Of a DNA stretch of 64,000 bases, positions 8,487 through 19,000 are shown piece by piece. Numbering within the stretch: position 1 is the first letter of the stretch; every line of letters begins with the position of its first letter. Under the pieces are notes generated by a model that ran no database searches, was not told the origin of the DNA, and worked only from the letters and a program-made list of their open reading frames with translations. The translations under genes and the position numbers were made by a program. Source of the stretch: Chitinophaga flava (GTDB lineage: Bacteria; Bacteroidota; Bacteroidia; Chitinophagales; Chitinophagaceae); contig NZ_QFFJ01000002.1 in the NCBI RefSeq assembly GCF_003308995.1, positions 1,240,001-1,304,000 of the forward strand, given 5' to 3'.

Positions 8487-9137
8487 ATGAACCGCTTATT
8501 GAGTATTATCACTCCCTTGTTATTATCTGTTACTGTACTGGCCCAAAACAAGGCAGACGTTATTGTGAAAAACAACGAAGAGGGGCCGGGCGAAAAATCC
8601 GACACCCGGTTGCCAGCGCCTGCAGCTGCTGGCTCCCAGCGTAAAGTGGCTATATTGCCATTTACGGTCACCCAAAACGGACATCTCCTTCCGGAAGAAA
8701 CCGGCATGCAGGTGCAGAATGAATGTTATGCCATCCTGAGAGAACATGCCGGTAAGTATACCATTATGGAGCCCCGGCAAACCATTGTACTGCTCAATAA
8801 AGCAGGCATCACCCAGGCTGATATGATGAAGTACGGCATGGACGAAATCTGCAGGATACTGGGTGTAGCCTATGTCATAGATGGAATGGTGTCCATACAC
8901 CAAACTACTGAAACCATTTCCAGATCATCATCTCCAGGCACCGGCGTCAATACCGGCACCAGCACGAGTTCTGTTATGTATTCCCAGGATTATCAAACCT
9001 CGCTCGATCTGAAAATATACAATGACCAAGGCGTTGCTGTGTATAGCAAAAACAGAGAGTCTCTCGGGGATACTGTAGACTCCCACAAACCTACTTTAGC
9101 GTATGTATTAAAACGCAGCCCTTTGTATTCCCGTTGA
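8487..9137 (+). CDS. Exported CsgG/LpoB-like (TolB N-terminal-like) protein
   Basis: The preferred start is the ATG at 8487 (MNRLLSIITPLLLSVTVLAQ), which gives a clean signal peptide and 216 residues; the frame is open upstream to 8370 but that extension is not signal-like. The core, about residues 50-150, has the pattern of CsgG/LpoB/FlgO-type periplasmic or lipoprotein domains: KVAILPFTV, a helix with ECYAILREHAGKYTIMEPR, then ILGVAYVIDGMVSI. These proteins share an anticodon-binding-like fold and serve in curli secretion or as synthase activators; the specific role here is unknown. It ends 5 bp before the stop of the convergent glycoside hydrolase gene. Confidence 0.6.
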   Translation: MNRLLSIITPLLLSVTVLAQNKADVIVKNNEEGPGEKSDTRLPAPAAAGSQRKVAILPFTVTQNGHLLPEETGMQVQNECYAILREHAGKYTIMEPRQTIVLLNKAGITQADMMKYGMDEICRILGVAYVIDGMVSIHQTTETISRSSSPGTGVNTGTSTSSVMYSQDYQTSLDLKIYNDQGVAVYSKNRESLGDTVDSHKPTLAYVLKRSPLYSR

Positions 9138-9142
9138 TAAAA

Positions 9143-10189
9143 TCAACGGCTGGTGATCTTCCGGATGAAGTCTGTTTCCTCCTTATCAAACGGGGTACCG
9201 TCTGTCCGGAAGATATCATGGTACCAGATTGCAGGTTCGGGTTCTCCACCTTTATTTCCCTGGGGGTAGTTGGTCTGGCTTTTGCCGGCTACCAGCCCCC
9301 AGTTGATGGCTCCTACGTTGGCTGCTTTCATCATGGGCAGATGGGTAGCGAAAGTGCTGTTGTTGGGCCGTTTCATATATTCAGAGCAGATCAGCGGTCT
9401 GTTGTAAGTCAGGAGTGTATCGATAGCTTCCCGCATGGAGGCGCTGTCCCGGTAATTATGAAAAGTGATGATGTCTGAGTTCTCTAGCTGGTATTGGTTG
9501 AAGTCTGTGAATTCCTTGTTCCAGATACCGATGGTAATAGGCTGCTTTGGTGCTTCTGCTCTGGCCCAGGCTACTACATTTTTCAGCAGGGGCCAGCTTT
9601 TGGCGCCATGTTTAAAATGCCCCGGTTCATTATACAAATCCCAGATAGCTACCCGGTCATCATCTTTAAAAGTCCGGATGATATCCTTTACATAAATACT
9701 CAGTGTATCCATGAGGGTACTGTCGCGGTCGATCAGACCACCCGGGTCTTTCAGCCATCCGCTGTTATGTACGCCGGGAATGGGCTGTGGCTGAGGGCCC
9801 GCCTGGTAACTATCTCTCCAGCAGTCATCAAAAAAAACGAACATGGTTTTGATCTGATGTTTTTGTGCCAGGTCAAGGTATTGTTGTAATCTTTTTTTGA
9901 AACCTGCTCTGTCTTGCTGCCACGCTACGTGATGTAGATAAACACGCATGATGTTAAAACCGGTGGCCTGTGCATAACCCAGCTCCCGGTCAATAGTCTG
10001 TGGATCGAAGGTAGCTTCCTGCCACATTTCCAGCTGGTTGACGGCGCTAGAAGGGATAAAGTTGGCCCCTCTGAGCCATCCCTGCTGCTGATACCAGGCA
10101 TTGGCCTTTTCAGCTGACCAGGCAGCCTGGCCGTAAACGTGGCCGGACAATATAAACATAAGCGCAATAAACAGGATAGGATACCTCAT
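9143..10189 (-). CDS. Secreted glycoside hydrolase, clan A TIM barrel (GH5-like mannanase/cellulase)
   Basis: A 348-residue protein with signal peptide (FIALMFILSGHVYGQ). The TIM-barrel motifs of clan GH-A are visible: RGANFIPS near the start, FNIMRVYLHH, TMFVFFDD, the acid/base Glu in WDLYNEPGHF (beta-4), TFHNYRDS and the nucleophile Glu in PLICSEYM (beta-7), then INWGLVAGKSQT. These residues are what a retaining beta-glycanase needs. Substrate is likely a beta-mannan or cellulose-like polymer, but this is not certain. It follows the polytopic membrane protein gene on the same strand by 63 bp and may share its transcript. Confidence 0.8.
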   Translation of the reverse strand: MRYPILFIALMFILSGHVYGQAAWSAEKANAWYQQQGWLRGANFIPSSAVNQLEMWQEATFDPQTIDRELGYAQATGFNIMRVYLHHVAWQQDRAGFKKRLQQYLDLAQKHQIKTMFVFFDDCWRDSYQAGPQPQPIPGVHNSGWLKDPGGLIDRDSTLMDTLSIYVKDIIRTFKDDDRVAIWDLYNEPGHFKHGAKSWPLLKNVVAWARAEAPKQPITIGIWNKEFTDFNQYQLENSDIITFHNYRDSASMREAIDTLLTYNRPLICSEYMKRPNNSTFATHLPMMKAANVGAINWGLVAGKSQTNYPQGNKGGEPEPAIWYHDIFRTDGTPFDKEETDFIRKITSR

Positions 10190-10252
10190 GACAAGTTGTT
10201 TGTTGTTAACGGCGTCAAATATCCAATATCCTTTCTATTTGGCAATGTTAAT

Positions 10253-11719
10253 TCATGTGAGCTGTAGCTCCTGTTTAAGTTTATCGAGCAATACCCCAAT
10301 GAATACCAGGCAGATGATCATCGCAAATACCTGGTAGCGGAAAACAATAGGAGAAGCCAGGATACTGAATCCTGCATTTACCAGTAAGGTGGCCAGCACC
10401 AGCCAGAGCGCCTTTTTAGTGGAAATGTTTGCCTCTTTGTATGCCTTGGATATCAGCCACCGGATAATGATCCATATGAACAGCAGGTTCAGCAACCCGA
10501 AGAGGATGGGGAAGAAAAACAAAAGTCCCTTTTGCCCATTGAGCGAAACGGCAGATAGTTTTTTGGAAGAATAATTAAACCAAAAGATCGCTACTGGTGC
10601 TGCTTCGTCGGTCCCCAGGTTGTATTCTGTTAACTTTTCGAGTGGTGGGATAAAATAGTTGAAAGTATTGGGAAGCAGGAAGTAGCGGGCGAAGTAAAAA
10701 GGATGCTGCCGTATCATATAACTTCCATATTCTGCATATATGGGCGATACAGAGCCCCAGGACTGTATGCCGCCTGTGCTGTCAGTTTTGGTACCATACT
10801 GTTTTGCCATATAATGTTTCAGCGGCGCATTGGGATGTTTGAGGTAAACAGCTCCATCGATAGGGGATACGGGCATTGTATGGGCGGCTACACGCGTGAA
10901 GAAATAGACTACCTCCTGATGGAATGCCTTACAATCGGCAGGAGGTTCGGGAAATTCTTTCAGGTGTGGGAACATATACAGGGCATTGTTGGCCATCTGC
11001 CATCCACCAAAAACAGAAAACTGGCGAGTGCCGGTAATCTTCCTGGATTCTTCACTGGTAAAATTGACAAAGGAATAAATCAATACCAGCGGTAATATGA
11101 TGCCCAGTATTTTATAATATATTTTCTGGCTGGACAATACTAATGCCAGCGCTGTTATTAAAGGATAATACATTGCATTGTAACGCACTGTAAATGCGAT
11201 AGCGATGATCACCGTATGTGCCAGTATCAGCCAAAGCGTGGGCCGGTATATCAGCCAGAGTAGTTGGGTAAACCAGATCAGACTCAGCGCCAGAAACAAT
11301 CCGTCACTGGAAATATAATTACAGATATACAGAATCAGCGGATTAAATACCAGTACATAAAATACCACCTTCCTGACTTGTTCGCTCATTTGGAAAAGAT
11401 AACCTGCAGTAAAAAACAGGTAAAGGGCGGAGCATTGTGCCAGCAGATATTGAAAAGCCACCAATGCTGTATCGGAATGACTGATGTGATGAAACAGCCG
11501 CAGGAAATAGGTGTAACCAATAGGCCACAGGTTTACCTTCATCTTAGTAATGGCTGCATAGAGATAGCTATAGGAATCAGAGAAATAGTCACCAAAAGGA
11601 TACAGAATTTTAAAAATAACCAGCTGCAGGATAAGTCCCGCTGCTGCTATTTTAAGATAACGCCGGTTATCAGCTTCCTTCATTATATATTGACGGAAGG
11701 TTTGAGGGGAAGAAGGCAT
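10253..11719 (-). CDS. Polytopic membrane protein, probable GT-C-type glycosyltransferase
   Basis: A 488-residue protein with about 10-11 hydrophobic helices. Near the N-terminus, after the first helix, comes FGDYFSDSYSYLYAA, an acidic loop like the one that binds the lipid-phosphate sugar donor in GT-C enzymes (PMT/ArnT/GT39-type). A large extracytoplasmic loop (about residues 225-370) contains Trp/Tyr-rich segments. Such proteins transfer sugars from polyprenyl-phosphate donors on the outer face of the inner membrane. No close named family is recognised, so glycosyltransferase is an inference from topology and the acidic loop. The glycoside hydrolase gene follows on the same strand. Confidence 0.55.
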   Translation of the reverse strand: MPSSPQTFRQYIMKEADNRRYLKIAAAGLILQLVIFKILYPFGDYFSDSYSYLYAAITKMKVNLWPIGYTYFLRLFHHISHSDTALVAFQYLLAQCSALYLFFTAGYLFQMSEQVRKVVFYVLVFNPLILYICNYISSDGLFLALSLIWFTQLLWLIYRPTLWLILAHTVIIAIAFTVRYNAMYYPLITALALVLSSQKIYYKILGIILPLVLIYSFVNFTSEESRKITGTRQFSVFGGWQMANNALYMFPHLKEFPEPPADCKAFHQEVVYFFTRVAAHTMPVSPIDGAVYLKHPNAPLKHYMAKQYGTKTDSTGGIQSWGSVSPIYAEYGSYMIRQHPFYFARYFLLPNTFNYFIPPLEKLTEYNLGTDEAAPVAIFWFNYSSKKLSAVSLNGQKGLLFFFPILFGLLNLLFIWIIIRWLISKAYKEANISTKKALWLVLATLLVNAGFSILASPIVFRYQVFAMIICLVFIGVLLDKLKQELQLT

Positions 11720-11960
11720 AGCAACAATATTTACTTTTAATATTAAGCAATACCACTGCTTTTATTTTGTCAGTTTTAGCTAAGTTATGTTATCTTTTTA
11801 CACTGCGAAAATGTAGCAGTGTAAAGGTTTTGGGAGGATTATTGTTTTTTTGTTCCTCAGTAGATGCGATTATTGTTTTCATGATAAAAAAATATCGGGA
11901 CACAATATTTTCATAATAAGGCATTTAGGTTTTTTAGTATGAAATGCAGCGTAAATATTT

Positions 11961-11990
11961 TTTGATTTATAATGCGGCGGTTTATCTTTA
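11961..11990 (+). promoter_or_regulatory. Candidate Bacteroidota promoter for the RHS operon
   Basis: TTTG at 11961-11964 and TATCTTTA at 11983-11990 are separated by 18 bases. This is close to the Bacteroidota housekeeping consensus (TTTG, 19-21 bases, TAnnTTTG) and sits 20 bp before the ATG at 12011. The rest of the 291-bp intergenic stretch 11720-12010, between divergent genes, is AT-rich and shows no gene. Confidence 0.5.
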
Positions 11991-12010
11991 GCCTAACAGA
12001 ACCCTAATAA

Positions 12011-14455
12011 ATGTTAACCAGCTCAACCCTATACCAAAGAGCTTGCAGGTTTCGTGTTTTCGCTTTGATTATTGTTAACTGTCTGTTGTGTGTGGAAAGC
12101 ATAAATGCTGCTGGCCAGGTCAGCCAATTGCCCACTTTTCCCTTGCTGTCACAGGATTCTGTACCTGTTGTTGCATTGGTGAAAGATTCTATTATCCGTA
12201 CAGCATCCGGTGTTGTAACGGAAACGGGTAAACGTAGTTTGTCGACTTTGTCGAACACAGTCAGGTCTCCTTTGTCAGGTGTAAAACAACGAATAAAACA
12301 AGCCATTAGTTTGCCTTCTGTCGAAAAGCCTTCCCTGAAGGAAATACTGTCCAGTCATAAGCTGGCAGTGACACAGGAAACACAAGTAGACCGTACCTAT
12401 TGGGGTACCGGTTATTATATGCTCAACCGCCTGATGCTGGAGGGTAGTATACAGGTAGCCAAAATACCATTGGCTGTTAAATTTCTGCATCAGAACTATA
12501 GTTATCCTTCTGTTAGTTATACTAACAATTTTCAGGTGACTTTCGATAAGGAAGCTTTTCTGGATAATTACCGTAAACAACTGGCCGGAAAAATAAAGAT
12601 AGATAAGGAGATACCGAAAGATAAGCTGTTGCAGCTGGCCAGGCAGGCCGCAGAAAAAACAGTGTCGCGTACCCTGGATTCCATGAAACAGGACTTTATG
12701 GCTGGTTTTCAGCAACGCCTGCCGGGACTGGATACCATCCGTGATTTTTCTACCCGCAACGTGGGTGGTGTATTTCAGTCTATCATAGGAAACGATTACA
12801 GCAACAAAATAGCCGAGAAACAACGTTATCTGAAACAGCTCGAGACAAACCTTTCTTCCGGAACGCTGGATGCCCGTGATACTGCCATGATTCCGGGTCT
12901 TAAAAAGGAAATAGCGATGTTTTATAAGCTGCTTTCCTATTATAAAAAATATCAGGCATTACAAAAACAGATGAATCTCGTAGATCTGGAGAATCGTTTG
13001 AACAGTGAAGAAGCAGCTAGAGCGCAACAGCTCAGCCGGATGCTGAATGACCCATCCAGCCTGCAACAGCTGGCAGCAGACCGTTTACCGCTCAGCGGAC
13101 TTGAAAAAATATTCCTGTATGTCAATAGTATGAATATGGGACAACATACTATCACCCTCAGTCCTTTGTCGCTCAATGGTTATCTCACCAACGGTGTCAG
13201 CATGGAGTTTTTTAAAGAGAATAAATACCTGTTTTTGCTGGTAGGCAAAGAGCGGGACCTGCCTGCGGTGTATGACAGGCCCTACTTCTCCATGATGCGG
13301 CCCAATGATCATATAGCCAGTGGTATAAGAGTGGGGCGTGGCGCTTTAAAGGAAGATCATATACATCTGTCCATCTTTAATTTCCGCCAATCGAAGGTGC
13401 CGCATCCGGAAGGTACTTTTGAGATGCCGTCCAAATCGAGTATGGTAATGGGTTTGAGCAATCGTTTCCGTATCAATGAAACATCAGTGGTATCAGTGGA
13501 GTTGTCTAAATCTTCCGCGGTGCTCACGGATGCGTTATATGGTAATGATACGGTAGGCAACAAACGTTCTGCCCTGGCTGGTTTGGCCGATATGAAAAAC
13601 TTTGGTCAAAGTGTGGCTGTGATAGCCAGTTACAGTGGAGAATTCACCAAACAGGCTTTGAATGTAGAAGCTAATGTGTCTAAGGTTGCCTCTGCGTACT
13701 ATAATCCCGGCGCCGCTTTTATGCCTGGTGGCACTACGGAAGGAGCGTTATCTCTTCGTAAATCATTTATGAAAAATAAGCTGGTGATCAATGCCCGGGG
13801 CAACTGGCGGGATTATGCCTTCTCTACCATGCCATCGAGCCGCTGGCGTAATAACAGCTACCTGCTGGAAACGAGGATACGACTGACAAACAGCCAGCAG
13901 TTATCCTTCCGCTACCAGCCGGTAAGAGGAGTGCATATAACTCCCACTGAGCGCCGTAATAATAATGTAACAGACCGTATTACGGGAGAGTTTTCTTTCC
14001 AGAAACGGTTGCGGAATACTTTTTACCGCAATACCATGAGTCTTACGTATAACCGTAGCCGTTATCTGTGGGCCGGTGATAGTACTGCCAATCTGAAAGC
14101 AGCTACCATTACCTCTATGCAGTCGGTAACGATAGGACAGCAGTTGTTGTACGGTAATGTCACCTATACCTATTCGCAGAATCCTGGCGGCCCTGCCTAT
14201 CTGAACAGTTTACTGAATACAGATATAGGGATTACCTATATGCTGGGTAAGAAGATCAGTTCCACGTCTGGTTTGAACTACAGCAATATGCAACGTTTTT
14301 ATGAGCAGGCCGGCTTCCGTCAAAGCCTTTCAGCAAATCTGAACAGCCATCTGGCGATGAGTTTGTTTGTAGACTGCCGCTTTAATATCAAACAATATGA
14401 AACCTATTATGATGACCTGGTACGTGTAGACTGGAGCATCAAGTATAACTTCTAA
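12011..14455 (+). CDS. Large exported protein with helical N-terminal part and outer-membrane beta-barrel
   Basis: An 814-residue protein, signal peptide ending near residue 36 (VESINAAGQ). Residues about 140-360 are charged and mostly helical (LKQLETNLSS, KKEIAMFYKLLSYYKKYQALQKQMN, EEAARAQQLSRML). Residues about 370-814 are alternating amphipathic strands (SVVSVELSKSSAVL, INARGNWRDYAF, QQLSFRYQPVRG) and the protein ends RVDWSIKYNF, a typical barrel-closing C-terminus with a final aromatic residue. I infer an outer-membrane barrel with a periplasmic coiled-coil region. It is first in a co-directional train with RHS-type giants, with 9 bp to the next gene, so it may serve their export or anchoring; no named family is recognised. 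Confidence 0.65.
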   Translation: MLTSSTLYQRACRFRVFALIIVNCLLCVESINAAGQVSQLPTFPLLSQDSVPVVALVKDSIIRTASGVVTETGKRSLSTLSNTVRSPLSGVKQRIKQAISLPSVEKPSLKEILSSHKLAVTQETQVDRTYWGTGYYMLNRLMLEGSIQVAKIPLAVKFLHQNYSYPSVSYTNNFQVTFDKEAFLDNYRKQLAGKIKIDKEIPKDKLLQLARQAAEKTVSRTLDSMKQDFMAGFQQRLPGLDTIRDFSTRNVGGVFQSIIGNDYSNKIAEKQRYLKQLETNLSSGTLDARDTAMIPGLKKEIAMFYKLLSYYKKYQALQKQMNLVDLENRLNSEEAARAQQLSRMLNDPSSLQQLAADRLPLSGLEKIFLYVNSMNMGQHTITLSPLSLNGYLTNGVSMEFFKENKYLFLLVGKERDLPAVYDRPYFSMMRPNDHIASGIRVGRGALKEDHIHLSIFNFRQSKVPHPEGTFEMPSKSSMVMGLSNRFRINETSVVSVELSKSSAVLTDALYGNDTVGNKRSALAGLADMKNFGQSVAVIASYSGEFTKQALNVEANVSKVASAYYNPGAAFMPGGTTEGALSLRKSFMKNKLVINARGNWRDYAFSTMPSSRWRNNSYLLETRIRLTNSQQLSFRYQPVRGVHITPTERRNNNVTDRITGEFSFQKRLRNTFYRNTMSLTYNRSRYLWAGDSTANLKAATITSMQSVTIGQQLLYGNVTYTYSQNPGGPAYLNSLLNTDIGITYMLGKKISSTSGLNYSNMQRFYEQAGFRQSLSANLNSHLAMSLFVDCRFNIKQYETYYDDLVRVDWSIKYNF

Positions 14456-14464
14456 ATCCCTACT

Positions 14465-15547
14465 ATGAAAAAGATTCTGGCTTTCCTGATAGGCATGCTC
14501 TGTACGATGGGTGCGGTAAGGGCACAGGTAAATATCAGTTTTGAACCTGCCCTGCACGGCCAGACCCTGGAAGGTCTGACGATGGCACAGGTGGTGAATG
14601 CCGGCCCCAGAGAGCTGATGGGTTCTTTCCGTATCCTGGTAAAAGATGGGATGGGCCGTACTGTGGTGAATGTATATCTGCAAGATTTCCCGCTGAGACA
14701 GGGCGCTAACCGCTTACAAAGAAATATGCTCAGCAACAGCACGATCCGGTTTGGTGAAAGTACCGCAGTACCGATGCTGAGCCAGACAGGCCGTTTCCCC
14801 GAAGGAGAATTTGAATACTGTTTTCAATATCTCGAAAAGGGATTCAAACCGGACCCTGAAATTCATGAAAACTGTTATCATCAGACCATACTGCCGGCCA
14901 CGCCCTTGCTGCTGATTGATCCTTACAACGGAGATGAAATATGTAATACCAGACCATCCTTCAGCTGGCAGCCGCCGGTACCGGTAACACCGGATACCCG
15001 TTACCGTATTGTTGTAGCACCTATTGCCGACAAACAGGATGCTGCCACAGCACTGGCTCAGAACAAGCCACTGATCAATATTGCAGACCTGCGTCAGCAG
15101 TTTATCACTTATCCGCCACAAGTACCTGATCTGGTACAGGGACAGTCATATGCCTGGCAGGTATTTGTACACAGCCGGGACCTGGTGATCACCCGCTCTG
15201 AGATATGGCGTTTTACAGTGAAGTGTGATACTGCTGTACAGGAAAAGGATAGCTATCGCGAAGCCAAGCCTGTACTGGAAGGTAGCTACTACTTGGCTAA
15301 ACAGGTGCTACATTTCTCTTTCAATAATCCTTATAAAGGTGGTAAGCTGGACTATAGCATCATCGATCTGTCGGATCCTTTGACACCGATTAAGAAACTA
15401 CCCAAAGTACATATGCAGACGGGCGTTAACCTGATAGACCTGCGTCTGGAAAGCAATTCATCTTTCATCAATGGCCATCACTACCTGTTGAAAATAAATA
15501 ATGTTGGAAGTACGGAGCTGGTCTTAAAATTCAACTATGCTGACTAA
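14465..15547 (+). CDS. Secreted protein with Ig/FN3-like domains
   Basis: A 360-residue protein with signal peptide (MKKILAFLIGMLCTMGAVRA-Q). The first ~125 residues form a beta-rich domain (SFRILVKDGMGRTVVNVYLQDF, FEYCFQYLEKG). Residues about 140-255 resemble the FN3/Ig-like module found in Bacteroidota exported proteins: LIDPYNGDEI, PSFSWQPP, YRIVVAPI, YAWQVFVHSRD, IWRFTVKC. A third beta region follows to the C-terminus. It sits 9 bp after the barrel gene and overlaps the next lipoprotein gene by 11 bp, so all three are translated from one message. Likely a periplasmic or surface partner of the RHS-type proteins; no enzymatic motif is visible. Confidence 0.65.
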   Translation: MKKILAFLIGMLCTMGAVRAQVNISFEPALHGQTLEGLTMAQVVNAGPRELMGSFRILVKDGMGRTVVNVYLQDFPLRQGANRLQRNMLSNSTIRFGESTAVPMLSQTGRFPEGEFEYCFQYLEKGFKPDPEIHENCYHQTILPATPLLLIDPYNGDEICNTRPSFSWQPPVPVTPDTRYRIVVAPIADKQDAATALAQNKPLINIADLRQQFITYPPQVPDLVQGQSYAWQVFVHSRDLVITRSEIWRFTVKCDTAVQEKDSYREAKPVLEGSYYLAKQVLHFSFNNPYKGGKLDYSIIDLSDPLTPIKKLPKVHMQTGVNLIDLRLESNSSFINGHHYLLKINNVGSTELVLKFNYAD

Positions 15548-16055
15548 ACGATTGTTTTACCTGCTGCTGTGTTGTAGTATCCTGTATCTGTCTTGTAAGC
15601 CCGGGCATTTCCGAAGCCCTGAGAAGTTTGTACAGTATATCAGTGATCCTGCGCATGGACTGGTGCAGCGGCAGCAGGAGCAGGATACGGTATATACGGC
15701 ACAGCTGTTCCCGCTGGATTATCAGCTGTTGCTGGCTGGTTGCGGTAATGGAACCGTCAACTGCGACAGCCTCCGTCAGCAGTTTGATAGCTGTTATTAT
15801 TTCCGGTTTGAGATGAATGGAAAACGTATACCCGAAAGCGTTATTTATGACATGGCTAATCAGTTTACTCTGCAGAGTGGGAAAGATACGCTGGTATGTG
15901 GTCTGTGTCAGCCTATTGCCAATGGGAAGGCCAGTTCAACAGAATATATGCTGGTGTTTTACCGGCGTAGTGCTGCGAAACATGATCTGCTGTTGAAATA
16001 TAATCAGCATGCGTTCAGCTTCAGTCAACGAAATCTTGATGTTACCCTATACTAA
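15537..16055 (+). CDS. Lipoprotein of unknown function in the RHS operon
   Basis: A 172-residue protein with a lipoprotein signal peptide: the lipobox is LYLSCKP (Cys about residue 20). The mature part is polar with two pairs of cysteines (CGNGTVNC, CGLCQP) that could form disulphides in the periplasm. Its ATG lies inside the 3' end of the preceding gene (11-bp overlap, ATGCTGACTAA), which points to translational coupling. The short spacing to the SpvB-like giant gene (13 bp) places it in the same operon. I do not recognise a family. Confidence 0.65.
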   Translation: MLTKRLFYLLLCCSILYLSCKPGHFRSPEKFVQYISDPAHGLVQRQQEQDTVYTAQLFPLDYQLLLAGCGNGTVNCDSLRQQFDSCYYFRFEMNGKRIPESVIYDMANQFTLQSGKDTLVCGLCQPIANGKASSTEYMLVFYRRSAAKHDLLLKYNQHAFSFSQRNLDVTLY

Positions 16056-16068
16056 AAAATTATTTTTC

Positions 16069-19000
16069 ATGAACCGCTTTGTTAAGTTCAGAAAGCCTAT
16101 TGCCCTGTTTTTGTTGTTTGTTTTTCTGACACAGCTGGCTACGCCAACGATTGCGTGGGCGCTTACCTCGGGGCCTGCACAGCCGGAGATGAAAGGGTTT
16201 TCGCCGGCAGGTACCTCAGATATGGTGGACCTTTTTTCCGGTGACTTCAGCTACAACCTTCCGCTGCTGGATGTAGGCGGATACCCGGTAAATCTGTCCT
16301 ATCGCGGTGGTGCGGGCATGGATGAAGAAGCCGGCTGGGTAGGGCTGGGCTGGTCTTTAAGCCCTGGTGTGATGAACCGCCAGATGCGGGGTTTACCCGA
16401 TGATTTTAATGGTGATGTGGTGACCAAGGAGTTTAATGTAAAAGATGATGTGACCGGTGGTGGTAACCTCGAAATATATCCGGAGTTCTGGGGGCTGGGG
16501 AAACTGTTACACCTCAGTGTGAACATTGGATTGTTCAAAAACTCCTACAGAGGATGGGGAGCAGAAGTAGGAGCCAATGTTGGTATCAAACTGACAGAGA
16601 TGGCTTCCGGCTCAAATAGCGCCGGCGCTGGTAGTGGAAATACCAGTGCACCTGCTACGGGGACCGCTCCTGCTACTGGTGCTTCTTCCGGTGGATCAGC
16701 ATCATTGTCGCTGGGTATTAACTCCAATTCGCAGTCGGGCGCCAGTATCAAACCATCTGTCAATCTGGCTATCAGCAATCGTTCCAAAGATCTGAAAGAA
16801 GTGACTTCCGGGTTGTCAATCGGTACATCCTACAACTCACGCAGTGGTATGCAGGCGCTGACACTGACAGGTTCTGTTACCGGTACAACCTATAAAGAAG
16901 TAGCGGATCCCAAGGACGATAAAAAAAAGATGCTGGAAACAGTGTCCAGCGGTGGTTCTTCCCAATCCTCTTCTATATCGTTTGCCCGTCAGAGTTATAC
17001 GCCTATCATTAATACACCTTTTAATAATCAGTCTTATACCTTCAGTGCCAGCTTTGGACCTGCCGTTTTTGGTATACATATCAAAGGTGCGCTGAGTGGT
17101 TATTATATGCGGCAAACAGTGGCCCAGCGTATACAATCGCTGAAAGCCTATGGATTACTCAATGCTCAACGTGGCCAGCAGGATGCTTATGCGCTGATGG
17201 ATTTTAACCGCGAAAATGATATTCCCTATCAGGACGGAGTACCTTATCTGCCAATACCGGTAAGCACTCCCGACCTGTTCACAGCTTCCAGCCAGAAAGG
17301 TAGTCATCAGTACAAGCTGTACCGCAATGGCTCCGGCGTTTTCTTTGATCACCGCGGTGTTAACAATAGTTTCTCCGGTTCACTTGGCGTGGAAATAGGT
17401 GCTGGTAACATTTTCCAGGGTGGTGTGGATATCTACGCCCAGAAAGTGACTACTTCCGCCGGTAAGTGGCAGGACCAGAATGATTACTTGTCAAAAGGAC
17501 AATTTACTGCCGCAGATAAAAACAATCCGCTGATGGAGCCTGCTTATTTTAAACGGGTAGGTGAACAGATGCCGGTGGATGAAGATTATTATGCTTCTTT
17601 AAACAATGAAGACCCTTTCAGAGTGGACATCCGCAGGGGCCGGGATGTAAGAGCACTCAACCGGGTGATTACAGGCAGCGGCGCTGGCGTGGATCTGAAT
17701 CAGCCCTGGAAAAGAAGCAAAAGAGAAGCCCGTAACCACGTGTTCAATCAGCTGAACATGCAGGAAGCAGCTACCTATGGCCTCGACAAAACCCTCAACA
17801 GCTATCCCAAAAACCAGCTGGTGGTGGCCGGTTGTGATGACAATAAAATCATCCGCTATACCCGTAATAAACCCGGACATCATATCGGAGAAATCACGAC
17901 TACAGATGATCAGGGTGTAAGGACCGTGTTTGGCATCCCTGTATATAATCAGTCACAAACAGAAGCGTCTTTCAGCGTGGATCCTTCCAATGGAAACAAG
18001 GCCAGAGGCCTTGTAAAGTATCGGAGTGGAAAAGATGATACAGGTGGTAATGACATCGGGCGTGATCGTTACTGTAATAAACAGACCTTACCTCCCTTTG
18101 CTTATGCCTACCTGTTGACAGGCATTCTGTCACCGGATTATACAGACCTCACCGGTAACGGCATTTCTGACGATGATCCTGGTACCGCTGTGAAGTTTAA
18201 CTATACGAAGATCGCTGATAACTTCGCCTGGCGCACTCCTTACGAAAAAGACAGTGCCAACTTCAACGAAGACCTGCTGAGTGATCTTAAAGATGATAAA
18301 GCCAACTACACCTATGGTCAGAAGGAGATCTGGTATATGCATTCCATAGAATCCAAGACCATGGTGGCCATGTTCTACCTCAAAGACAGAGAAGATGGTT
18401 TAGGTGTACTGAGCAGTGCCGGTGGAAAGAATACAGCTGTACGTCAACAATACCTGGACCATATTGATCTTTTTACCAAAGCCGATCTGCTGGAGAGAAA
18501 AGATAAAGCGGTGCCTGTTAAAACAGTGCATTTCGAATATGATTATTCGCTCTGTGGTAATATCCCTAACAATACCGGAAATGCGGTGATGGTGAACGGT
18601 GTGGACATCAACGCCCGCAAAGGAAAACTGACGCTGAAGAAAGTGTATTTCACTTTCGGAGCCAATCGTAAAGGAGCTTTACAGCCTTATGTGTTTACCT
18701 ACAATGATAAAGTGAATGGTGTGGCAGTAGACTATGGGCACAAACAGGCTGACCGCTGGGGTACTTTTAAAAGCACTACAGAAAACAGCACTGGTTTACG
18801 CAACGATGAATTTCCCTATACGACACAAGATAAAGCCAGAGCAGATGAGAATGCTGCACTGTGGCAGATTAGCAGGGTAGACCTGCCCACCGGCGGACAT
18901 ATCAATGTTACCTACGAATCGGACGATTACGCCTATGTGCAAAACAAACGTGCCATGCAGATGTGTATGGTGGCTGGTTTGGACAATAAGGGGCAGTCTA

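Noticed and set aside
16009..16068. Upstream extension of the SpvB-like gene
   Set aside because: It overlaps the lipoprotein gene and hides the signal peptide, which starts cleanly at the ATG at 16069.
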